Below, one piece after another: positions 7,744 through 14,349 of a stretch of DNA of 14,758 bases. The stretch spans positions 1 to 14,758 of the forward strand of contig NZ_JAVWFO010000044.1 in NCBI RefSeq assembly GCF_036641015.1, read 5' to 3'. The notes under the pieces are model-generated. The model did no database searches, was not told the DNA's origin, and saw only the letters and a program-made list of their open reading frames with translations. Position 1 is the stretch's first letter. Each line of letters begins with the position of its first letter. Made by a program: the position numbers and the translations under genes. This DNA comes from Anaerorhabdus sp036641015. Lineage in GTDB: Bacteria > Bacillota_I > Bacilli_A > Erysipelotrichales > Erysipelotrichaceae.

Positions 7744-7759
7744 AAAAAACGCGTTTTTT
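7744..7759. repeat. Perfect 16-bp palindrome in the divergent control region
   Basis: AAAAAACGCGTTTTTT is fully self-complementary and lies close to the midpoint between the two operator dyads. It may be a protein-binding site or an intrinsically bent tract. It has no loop, so it is not a usual terminator. Confidence 0.6.
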
Positions 7760-7781
7760 TGTAATGATATACAAAAATATA

Positions 7782-7809
7782 GTGACTAAAAATAAATGCG
7801 TGTTATAAT
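7782..7809 (+). promoter_or_regulatory. Promoter of the regulator gene
   Basis: A perfect -10 TATAAT (7804-7809) with TGT before it (extended -10), and GTGACT (7782-7787) as a four-of-six -35 with a 16-base spacer. The expected start is near 7816, leaving a ~94-base leader that holds dyad 2's right half and the LacI-type palindrome. The -10 overlaps the left half of dyad 2 by two bases. Confidence 0.62.
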
Positions 7810-7830
7810 TCGGGTAAAAATAACACACAT
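7796..7830. promoter_or_regulatory. Candidate operator dyad 2 (regulator promoter)
   Basis: ATGCGTGTTA (7796-7805), a 15-base spacer, then TAACACACAT (7821-7830). The right half is identical to that of the 7682-7716 dyad and the spacing is the same. It covers the -10 and start region of the regulator gene, suggesting autoregulation. Confidence 0.6.
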
Positions 7831-7835
7831 TCACC

Positions 7836-7849
7836 TGGTAGCGCTACCA
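7836..7849. promoter_or_regulatory. LacI/CcpA-type operator palindrome
   Basis: TGGTAGCGCTACCA is a perfect 14-bp palindrome with the central CG and TG...CA ends typical of LacI-family sites. It differs from the CcpA cre consensus (TGWNANCGNTNWCA) at the two W positions. It lies just downstream of the predicted start of the regulator transcript, a position suited to repression. Confidence 0.55.
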
Positions 7850-7909
7850 ATTAAGTGATACTAAACACAATTTAGGATGAAATCAACACACTTTTCAGGA
7901 GGAAGGGAT

Positions 7910-10393
7910 ATGAATGACAAGAAAAACCGTAATTTTAGAGTTTATCAGTACATCCAAAAGATTACTGAAGAGGCAATAATAAGAAATCAGTTTAAAGATT
8001 CTGGTGCAGAAGCATTAAGTTGTGCATTGGATTTGAAACTTGATCGAGCAAATGTATCAAAAGAGATGAATGTATTATGGAAGGATGGAAAAATAATAAA
8101 AGTACAAGGGAAACCCGTGTACTATTTTGATTATGAGATTATAAGGAAACATTATCCAGAATCATTTGTTCCATCAGTCATTAGTAAAGATGAGACACTA
8201 GGTTTCTATTTGAGTAAAGAAGTTACTACTGTAATAGAAGAAACAGAAGATGATCCATTGAATACTTTAATTGGAGCACAAGGAAGTTTAAGTGATTTAA
8301 TAATTAAAGCAAAATCAGCAGTAGCTTATCCACCCTATGGGTTAAGTACCTTGATTAGTGGGCATGCGGGTGTTGGTAAAACACAATTAGCGAATAGTAT
8401 GGCCAAGTATGCAGCAAATGAAGGATTTAAATCGATAGATAGTCCCTTCTTAACAATTTATTGCAGAAATTATGCAGATGATCCAAAAACATTTGCATCT
8501 ATTCTTTTGGGTATAGGAAAAACAACGAAGAGTAAGCTACAAAAAGGTATGTTAGAAGAAGCGGAAGGTGGAATACTGGTTTTAGATCAAATTGAGTACT
8601 TGTCAGATTCTTCTATGGATTTACTATGTGCTCTAATTACTCAAAGTATATATTCAAGAATACATGAATCGATGATACTTCCAGTAAAGACAATGTTTAT
8701 TGTTACTACAAATGAATCACTAGATAGTAGTAAGATAAAAAAGATATCAGAAGTAATACCAATTAATCTACAACTATTAGATATTGATCAACGTGGCATA
8801 TATGAGAAGATAGAAATTATCATGGACTTATTAGCACAAGAAGCAAAAGATATTCAATATCCAATTAAAGTACATAAGGATATCATTGCGTGTTTTGCGC
8901 TTATGAAATATGAGAATAATATCGCCCAAATGCGAAATGAAATTAAAATCGCATGTAGTAGGGCTTTCTTAGATACAATTCCATCTCAATTCAAAACAGT
9001 ATATGTAAGTTATCAACATTTATCACATGACTTATTATCATTCAATGAAAATAACTCAGAACTAAAACCAAAAATAACAACGATGTTATCATCAATACCA
9101 AATGATTACTTAGTATTTGATGAAATGGGTAAATCAAATGGTGCTAACTATTTTAAAAATGCACCATCAGTATTCTCTGATTTAAGAATTAGTCAATTTG
9201 TAAATGAGTTCGATGTTGATATAGAAAGCTTAGATAATTTAGAAGATTATGTTAGTGAAAATATAAGTTGTTTAAAAAACTGCGAAGAAACACAATTACA
9301 TGCCTTAAAGAGAAATATCCATCCTATGGTATTTCAAATAGTTGTTTCAACATTACAACAAAGGCAAAGATATTCATTACTATTAAATAATACTCATTTA
9401 TTGTATGGAATTTTATTACACATAACTAATTTGATTAAACGTTTTGATAATCAAATTATGAATGTAAATAGTAATCGAGTATCAGTAACGGAAGCTATAT
9501 ATCATCAAGAGTATTTAGATGCTAAAGAAATATATCAGAGTTTTAATTCATTATATAATCTACCAATGGACAGTAAAGAAATTGATTTTTTAGCTTCGTA
9601 CTTGGCTATTGTAAATCAATGGGTTAATGAAACAAATGTGGCTTTACTTGTTATCTGTCATGGAGAAACTATCGCCAGTCAAATGGTAGATTTTGTTAGA
9701 GAATCTGTTAAAGGTACATATTATTTAGATGGGATTGATTTTAAAAATAATCTGCAATTAAATGATTGTTTAGAATTAGCTTGTATAAAAGCAACTGAAT
9801 TAAATCAAGGGGCAGGTGTATTGGTTATGTGCGACATGGCTCCTCTTACTTCGGTTAGTGAATACATTATAAAGAAAACAGGTATACCATCTAAAACTAT
9901 ATCAGGAGTATCTTTACCATATTTATTACAAGTAATTGAAAAGAGTATGCAATCTATTAATGACATTGATACTCTTATCATGAAAACAAATGTTGAAAGT
10001 GCTAATAATCCTACAGGGCCTAATAGTTATAATTTCATACAAAATATAACTGATCGTATTATTGCGAAGACTGTGGATTTTATTGATACACAAAAAGCAG
10101 TTGATGTTTTAATGATATGTCTTACAAGAACATTAGAAGGTTTGGATATTCCATATAGTGATGAAATAGCTGTTAAGTATTTATGTCATTGCGTAAATAT
10201 GATTGAAAGAGTTATTCGTAAAGAACCATGGGATTATCAACATTTAAATAGTTTTTCATTAAAAAACTATCAATTAATGCATCATGTAGAACATAGTTTG
10301 GAATACGCTAGTGATACCTTTAGTTTAAAAATACCATCAACTGAATTAGCATATGTAACAGAAATATTCTTAGGGTTACAATCAATAAAATAA
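7910..10393 (+). CDS. LevR-like PRD transcriptional regulator with degenerate AAA+ domain
   Basis: 827 residues from the ATG at 7910, chosen because AGGAGGA sits just before it; an earlier in-frame ATG at 7877 has no such site. Domains: winged helix 1-75; AAA+ about 115-375 with Walker A GHAGVGKT (151-158); PRD1 about 455-560 (H495, H504); EIIA-like fold about 575-690 with H584 in ICHGE; PRD2 about 725-827 (H760). LevR proteins activate sigma-54 promoters and are tuned by PTS phosphorylation. Here the GAFTGA loop is absent (residues ~200-207 read LGIGKTTK), Walker B is D226-Q227 instead of DE, and the usual arginine-finger segment reads ISEVIP. So it probably does not remodel sigma-54 holoenzyme. 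LevR itself also has an EIIB-like domain, not evident here. It is divergent from the PTS operon, its likely target. Confidence 0.87.
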   Translation: MNDKKNRNFRVYQYIQKITEEAIIRNQFKDSGAEALSCALDLKLDRANVSKEMNVLWKDGKIIKVQGKPVYYFDYEIIRKHYPESFVPSVISKDETLGFYLSKEVTTVIEETEDDPLNTLIGAQGSLSDLIIKAKSAVAYPPYGLSTLISGHAGVGKTQLANSMAKYAANEGFKSIDSPFLTIYCRNYADDPKTFASILLGIGKTTKSKLQKGMLEEAEGGILVLDQIEYLSDSSMDLLCALITQSIYSRIHESMILPVKTMFIVTTNESLDSSKIKKISEVIPINLQLLDIDQRGIYEKIEIIMDLLAQEAKDIQYPIKVHKDIIACFALMKYENNIAQMRNEIKIACSRAFLDTIPSQFKTVYVSYQHLSHDLLSFNENNSELKPKITTMLSSIPNDYLVFDEMGKSNGANYFKNAPSVFSDLRISQFVNEFDVDIESLDNLEDYVSENISCLKNCEETQLHALKRNIHPMVFQIVVSTLQQRQRYSLLLNNTHLLYGILLHITNLIKRFDNQIMNVNSNRVSVTEAIYHQEYLDAKEIYQSFNSLYNLPMDSKEIDFLASYLAIVNQWVNETNVALLVICHGETIASQMVDFVRESVKGTYYLDGIDFKNNLQLNDCLELACIKATELNQGAGVLVMCDMAPLTSVSEYIIKKTGIPSKTISGVSLPYLLQVIEKSMQSINDIDTLIMKTNVESANNPTGPNSYNFIQNITDRIIAKTVDFIDTQKAVDVLMICLTRTLEGLDIPYSDEIAVKYLCHCVNMIERVIRKEPWDYQHLNSFSLKNYQLMHHVEHSLEYASDTFSLKIPSTELAYVTEIFLGLQSIK

Positions 10394-10418
10394 ATATAAT
10401 AGTGATATTTTGTATCGC

Positions 10419-10452
10419 TTGAATTTAAAGTAAACAATAGTTAAACTTAACT
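10419..10452 (+). promoter_or_regulatory. Weak promoter and palindrome before the SIS-domain gene
   Basis: TTGAAT (10419-10424), a 17-base spacer and TAAACT (10442-10447) form a weak promoter candidate. The perfect inverted repeat AGTTAA-AC-TTAACT (10439-10452) covers the -10. The 81-base gap contains no clear terminator, so readthrough from the regulator gene is also possible. Confidence 0.3.
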
Positions 10453-10474
10453 TACAAATGATTGGAGAAACAAA

Positions 10475-11644
10475 ATGAAATATTTAGGATTAGAAGAGAA
10501 TGTATTGAATGAAAAAGGTGGCTACTATGCAGCAATGGAAATTGAACGGCAACCTAAAATATGGACTGAATTAATTAATACAGTAAAAGAGTCTAAAGAT
10601 AAGATTGAAGATTTCTTTAAACAATTGGATTTAAAGAATACTAAAATATATTTAGTGGGAGCTGGGAGTTCAGCACTTGCGGCGAGTATTGTTGAAAACA
10701 CATTAAAGAAAAAACTTAAACTTGATGTAGAAACAATCTATTCTACAAAACTTATACTTCAACCTGAAGTATATCTAAATATTGGTAAACCAATTTTAAT
10801 GATTTCTTTTGGAAGTAGTGGAAGTACTCCAGAAAGTGTAGAGGCAGTACGTCTTGCACAAAGCATGTGCAAAAATTTATATCAAGTTTTTGTGTTGTGT
10901 GTTGATAATGGAATTCTAGTTAAAAAATATACAAATGAAAAAACATTATTTATTCCATTACCTTTAAACACAAAAGGTAAGAGTTTTGCTGCAACAGCAG
11001 AGTTTACTAGTTTAATTCTTCAAACACTGGCTATATTTGATATAACGAATATTGAAGATTATGTTAAGTTTTGTAAATATGCGGAAAATGAGACAAATGA
11101 TATTTTTGAAAATAAAATGGACATGATAAAAGAAATCGCATCTTTAGATACAATTGCAATGACTACTGTAGGCAGTTTAGAATATGAATACTTGGCTGCA
11201 GAATCAGCTTTAAAAGCAGTTGAATTAACAGGTGGAAAGTATTTAAGTAATTTCAATTCGTCTATTGAATATCGTCATGGTCCAAAATTAATTATGAATT
11301 CAAAAATAATATGCATGCATTACTTATATCCTGATTACTTTATTTCGAATTATGACATTGATATGATGAATGAAGTTGCTACAGATAATTTAAAAGGAAT
11401 AGTAGTAGGTGTTGGATTCCATACTCCTGAAGAGTGCAAAAATAAAGTGAAGTACTATTTCCAATTAACAAAGAATGAAGTAATTGAAGAAAATCCAGTG
11501 TTAGGTATTGTGTTATATGCAGTTATTATGCAATCATTAATCTTTCATATTTCTCTGAAAATGGGAGTTAAAGCAGATTGGCCTTCTACTGACAATCAAG
11601 TACCAAAGGTAGCAAATCGAGTAGTAATTTATAAAAAAGACTAA
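10475..11644 (+). CDS. AgaS-like SIS-domain sugar-phosphate isomerase/deaminase
   Basis: 389 residues, matching the AgaS branch of SIS-domain enzymes: 'AAMEIERQPKIWTEL' near the N-terminus, the first SIS motif YLVGAGSSALAA, the phosphosugar-binding SFGSSGSTPE, 'EYRHGPK' in the second SIS domain, 'NYDIDMMNEVATDN', and 'NRVV' at the C-terminus. AgaS deaminates and isomerises galactosamine-6-phosphate in the E. coli aga pathway; relatives act on other amino-sugar phosphates or on glycated amine phosphates. Preceded by TTGGAGA. It follows the regulator on the plus strand and, with the divergent PTS genes, suggests an amino sugar or Amadori-type substrate. No deacetylase, kinase or aldolase gene is present to complete an aga pathway. 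Confidence 0.85.
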   Translation: MKYLGLEENVLNEKGGYYAAMEIERQPKIWTELINTVKESKDKIEDFFKQLDLKNTKIYLVGAGSSALAASIVENTLKKKLKLDVETIYSTKLILQPEVYLNIGKPILMISFGSSGSTPESVEAVRLAQSMCKNLYQVFVLCVDNGILVKKYTNEKTLFIPLPLNTKGKSFAATAEFTSLILQTLAIFDITNIEDYVKFCKYAENETNDIFENKMDMIKEIASLDTIAMTTVGSLEYEYLAAESALKAVELTGGKYLSNFNSSIEYRHGPKLIMNSKIICMHYLYPDYFISNYDIDMMNEVATDNLKGIVVGVGFHTPEECKNKVKYYFQLTKNEVIEENPVLGIVLYAVIMQSLIFHISLKMGVKADWPSTDNQVPKVANRVVIYKKD

Positions 11645-11740
11645 AATGCTATTACTAGGGAAAGAATAAAATAAATCATAGTTGTGACTAGTTTAAGCCA
11701 TATCACAATGAGTTGAGTATTTAAGGTTACTAAAAATTAT

Positions 11741-11763
11741 AAAACCAGCATGAGCTGGTTTTT
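11741..11763. terminator. Terminator between SIS-domain and acetyltransferase genes
   Basis: AAACCAGC (11742-11749) pairs with GCTGGTTT (11754-11761) around ATGA, followed by T residues to 11763. It lies about 100 bases past the SIS gene stop and touches the stop of the convergent acetyltransferase gene, so it can serve both strands. Confidence 0.85.
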
Positions 11764-12316
11764 ACTTGTTTATTTGTCTAATTACTTTGCAAGGGTTACC
11801 TACTGCTAATGAATTAGGGGGAATATCCTTATTTACGACACTACCTGCTCCAATTACAGAACCTTTGCCAATAGTAACACCAGGTAAAACAACCACATTA
11901 CCACCAAGCCAGCAATCATCTTCTATAGTAATAGGTAAAGATTGTTCGATCATTGCGTTACGTTGTGTAGAGTCAATGGGGTGATAGGCTGCATATAATC
12001 CAACATTTGGTGCAATAAATACATTATTGCCGATAGTAATCTTATTACAATCTAATATAATACAGTTGTGATTTATATAAACATTTTCACCAAGTTGAAT
12101 ATTATAACCATAATCACATAGAAATGGAGCCTCTATATTTAAACTTGTTACTGTTGTGCGAAATAGTTCTTGTAGGGTTTTAAGCTGTTCATCACGCTTT
12201 GATGGTAATGTATGATTAAATTTGAAACATAAATCCTTAGCAATATCTCTATCGATAGCTAAATCTCCACCCGCATCATAGGGTTGACCAGCTAACATTT
12301 TTTCTTTTTCAGTCAT
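11762..12316 (-). CDS. Maa/LacA-type sugar O-acetyltransferase
   Basis: 184 residues, the usual length. The N-terminal 'MTEKEKMLAGQPYDAGGDLAIDRD' segment is the Mac (maltose acetyltransferase) domain. It is followed by left-handed beta-helix hexapeptide repeats (from about residue 74, e.g. IQLGEN, ITIGNN, VTIGKG). The catalytic histidine is H112 in YHPID, followed by the family 'QRN' (118-120). The enzyme moves acetyl from acetyl-CoA to sugars such as maltose, glucose or galactosides, usually as a detoxifying side reaction. Start chosen with GAGGA about 8 bases upstream. It is transcribed alone and convergent with the sugar locus; a functional link to the PTS substrate is possible but unsupported. 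Confidence 0.9.
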   Translation of the reverse strand: MTEKEKMLAGQPYDAGGDLAIDRDIAKDLCFKFNHTLPSKRDEQLKTLQELFRTTVTSLNIEAPFLCDYGYNIQLGENVYINHNCIILDCNKITIGNNVFIAPNVGLYAAYHPIDSTQRNAMIEQSLPITIEDDCWLGGNVVVLPGVTIGKGSVIGAGSVVNKDIPPNSLAVGNPCKVIRQINK

Positions 12317-12336
12317 ATTATGTCCTCACAACTAGC

Positions 12337-12342
12337 ATTATA
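12337..12342 (-). promoter_or_regulatory. -10 element of the acetyltransferase gene
   Basis: Minus-strand TATAAT about 20 bases upstream of the start codon. No convincing -35 was found. Confidence 0.4.
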
Positions 12343-12405
12343 TAGTAATAAACAACAATTTTCATTATCTGTTCACAAAAACAGAGTCATTTTAGAACAA
12401 AACTA

Positions 12406-12414
12406 TGATAAAAT
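12406..12414 (+). promoter_or_regulatory. Extended -10 promoter of the cyclic-di-AMP receptor gene
   Basis: TGA-TAAAAT forms an extended -10 about 26 bases before the start codon. The -35 region is weak. Confidence 0.45.
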
Positions 12415-12440
12415 GAAATTAACTTAATAGGAGGTTAACT

Positions 12441-12764
12441 ATGAAACTAATATTAGCGATTGTTTCAAATGATGATAGCTCAAGCGTATCTTCAGCATTA
12501 ACTAAAGAAAATTATTCAGTAACTCGTTTAGCTACGACAGGTGGATTCCTTCGTGCTGGAAATACAACAATTATTGTAGGTACTGAAAATGACAAGGTTG
12601 ATAAAGCCATTGAGATTATTGGTAACGAAAGTAAACGTCGTACTGAAATCGTTCCATCAACAGCATCATATGACATTGGACGTTATGCTTCATTCCCAGT
12701 TGAAGTTCAAGTGGGTGGAGCTACTATCTTCGTTGTTGACGTAGAACAATTTGTTAAACTATAA
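12441..12764 (+). CDS. darA: Cyclic-di-AMP receptor, DarA/PstA PII-like family
   Basis: 107 residues, the normal length for DarA (formerly YaaQ), a PII-like trimer that binds cyclic di-AMP. The conserved pieces are in place: 'MKLILAIVSNDDSSSV', 'VTRLATTGGFLRAGNTT' (27-43, the nucleotide-binding core), 'TENDKVDKAIEII', 'RRTEIVPS', and the terminal 'FPVEVQVGGATIFVVDVEQF'. It has a strong AGGAGG site and its own terminator, so it is monocistronic. In many Bacillota darA lies in a tmk-holB cluster; here no such neighbour is visible. Target proteins of DarA are not well established. Confidence 0.93.
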   Translation: MKLILAIVSNDDSSSVSSALTKENYSVTRLATTGGFLRAGNTTIIVGTENDKVDKAIEIIGNESKRRTEIVPSTASYDIGRYASFPVEVQVGGATIFVVDVEQFVKL

Positions 12765-12767
12765 AAT

Positions 12768-12825
12768 AAAGCTGTTACGTAATTATTGAATGTAAATAAT
12801 CATTCAAAAGCGTAACAGCTTTTTT
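12768..12825. terminator. Compound terminator after darA
   Basis: A 12-bp outer stem, AAAGCTGTTACG (12768-12779) with CGTAACAGCTTT (12811-12822), followed by T residues to 12825. Inside the loop is a second perfect stem, TTGAATG (12786-12792) with CATTCAA (12801-12807). It lies between convergent darA and the kinase gene. Confidence 0.88.
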
Positions 12826-12841
12826 AATAAATAAATTGATA

Positions 12842-14119
12842 TTAATACCTATTCATAGGAATAATAATTCGTGCTATAAATTCATCGTTATTTTGAGAAA
12901 AGCTAATCATTCCATTATATGTTTTAACAGTAGATGTAATACTTCTTGTACCAATTCCGCCATTTGGTTTGTTAGAAACAGGGATACCATTTCTAAAAAT
13001 TAAATTTGTAAATAATGAATTGCGAACTTCAAGCAACAACTGATTTTTTTCCAACTCCATTGTTAATTTGATATAAGGATTTTTTTCTGGTTCCTTAACA
13101 CATTCATTTAAAGCATTTTCTAGCAAATTACCAAGTAGACTACCGATTTCAGGGTCTTTTAATCCAATATCGGAGGGAATATTTACGTAAGCAAAGAATG
13201 AAATATTTTTTTCTTGTGACCTATTTTCGTAGATACGTAGAACTATATTTACTGTAGAATTATTGCAAAATTTCTTTAGTGATGTTTCATTGAAGGTAAC
13301 TACATGGGATTGTAAGTAAGCTTTAGCTTCTTCGATATTTCCTTCTTCTAACTTGGCTAGTAATACAGTATCATGATGTCTTATGTCATGCCGAGTTTGA
13401 TAAGCATTATCCAAAAATATTTTATATGAATTAATTTCAGATTGAAGTAATTCATTTTTTAATTCGCCTTGAGATAAAAAACTAATCGTATATAAATTGT
13501 GATAAAGAAGATAAATATAAATAAGAAAACATGACTCAATTGCTAGCATCATAAATGTACAAAAGAAAGGATGATTAGCAAAGTTTTGCAACGGATATAT
13601 AGGAATAAGATTCACAGATACAAAAATGAGTATAGAAAGTACTAAATAAGGAGTAACACTTCCTTGGATAAGATCTGCCATATATCGCAATGGCTTTGCC
13701 CAGTATCGAAGAGCAACCCAATAAAGAATAGCACTAAAGATAAGTAATAAGATAAGTAACATAGGATATGATAATCCCAATATAGTACGAATCATATTCA
13801 AAATAATAGAAAGAATAGTGGTTACGCTACTTTGGATAAGCTGTAGAAAAATAGTCTTTCCAAAAGAGTCAGTAGAAAAAACTAAAATTGAAAGACTACC
13901 AATAAACATGATGACTGAAGAAACATGCGTAAATTCTCCATAGCCCATTATATTGATAAGGGAACTTGGAACAATTGCCATATATAAAATAAAAATTAAA
14001 AAGCCAAGTACTACTCTTAGTTTAGATTTATAACCTAATCCAAATGCACGAAACGCAATAGAAAAAAGGGCAGGAATCATAAATTTTAATAAGTATATTG
14101 CTAAATCAAATAATGTCAT
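12842..14119 (-). CDS. GHKL-type sensor histidine kinase (AgrC/VirS-like)
   Basis: 425 residues. About seven hydrophobic spans fill residues 1-210 (near 5-25, 36-55, 65-82, 88-110, 117-137, 155-175 and 184-207), the layout of AgrC-class receptors that sense peptides. A helical linker leads to the H-box R243-H244-D-I-R-H-H (phosphorylated histidine H244). The N-box is N331-LLEN335-A and the G-box is NGGIGTRSI (387-394). Such kinases normally phosphorylate a LytTR-type response regulator, but none is encoded in the window on either side: a terminator and darA lie downstream, and a divergent secreted protein gene lies upstream. No precursor peptide gene was seen. An AAGGG site precedes the start. 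Membrane-located. Confidence 0.9.
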   Translation of the reverse strand: MTLFDLAIYLLKFMIPALFSIAFRAFGLGYKSKLRVVLGFLIFILYMAIVPSSLINIMGYGEFTHVSSVIMFIGSLSILVFSTDSFGKTIFLQLIQSSVTTILSIILNMIRTILGLSYPMLLILLLIFSAILYWVALRYWAKPLRYMADLIQGSVTPYLVLSILIFVSVNLIPIYPLQNFANHPFFCTFMMLAIESCFLIYIYLLYHNLYTISFLSQGELKNELLQSEINSYKIFLDNAYQTRHDIRHHDTVLLAKLEEGNIEEAKAYLQSHVVTFNETSLKKFCNNSTVNIVLRIYENRSQEKNISFFAYVNIPSDIGLKDPEIGSLLGNLLENALNECVKEPEKNPYIKLTMELEKNQLLLEVRNSLFTNLIFRNGIPVSNKPNGGIGTRSITSTVKTYNGMISFSQNNDEFIARIIIPMNRY

Positions 14120-14148
14120 ATGATATTCCCTTCGATATAATTTCCTTT

Positions 14149-14154
14149 ATTATA
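14149..14154 (-). promoter_or_regulatory. -10 element of the sensor kinase gene
   Basis: Minus-strand TATAAT about 30 bases before the kinase start codon, with only a poor -35 (TTATTA, complement of 14171-14176, 16-base spacer). The 8-mer ATGCGTTA (complement of 14161-14168) lies within the spacer. Confidence 0.4.
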
Positions 14155-14197
14155 TAATGCTAACGCATGTTAATAAAGGTAAAAGTAAGCTTAATCG

Positions 14198-14219
14198 ATA
14201 TAAGTTATGAAACTTATAT
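14198..14219. promoter_or_regulatory. Perfect 9-bp inverted repeat between kinase and surface-protein genes
   Basis: ATATAAGTT (14198-14206) and AACTTATAT (14211-14219) flank ATGA. It lies in the middle of the 230-base divergent region, has no T tract and no gene to terminate, so an operator is more likely than a terminator. Confidence 0.5.
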
Positions 14220-14234
14220 TACAAAAAATATTTC

Positions 14235-14249
14235 ACGCATAAAATGCGT
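14235..14249. repeat. ACGCAT inverted repeat
   Basis: ACGCAT-AAA-ATGCGT forms a short dyad. The outward 8-mer ATGCGTTA (14244-14251) has an identical copy on the minus strand (complement of 14161-14168) facing the kinase gene. Confidence 0.4.
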
Positions 14250-14286
14250 TATCTTACGTAATTTCAACCGTTTTTGATGTAAGAAA

Positions 14287-14295
14287 TGCTAAAAT
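14287..14295 (+). promoter_or_regulatory. Extended -10 promoter of the secreted protein gene
   Basis: TGC-TAAAAT (-10 at 14290-14295), with no recognisable -35; an activator-dependent promoter would look like this. It lies 54 bases before the start codon. Confidence 0.45.
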
Positions 14296-14349
14296 AAACC
14301 CAAATGAAAGTGCTTTTTCTGTGCTTTTCAGTATATGGGGGAAGATAAA

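Noticed and set aside
7877..7909. Longer N-terminus for the LevR-like regulator (start at 7877)
   Set aside because: There is no good ribosome binding site before 7877, while AGGAGGA sits at the right distance before 7910.
11682..11708. TTGTGA ... TCACAA inverted repeat after the SIS gene
   Set aside because: Arms of only 6 bp with a 15-base loop and no T tract; the real terminator is at 11741-11763 and this may be chance.
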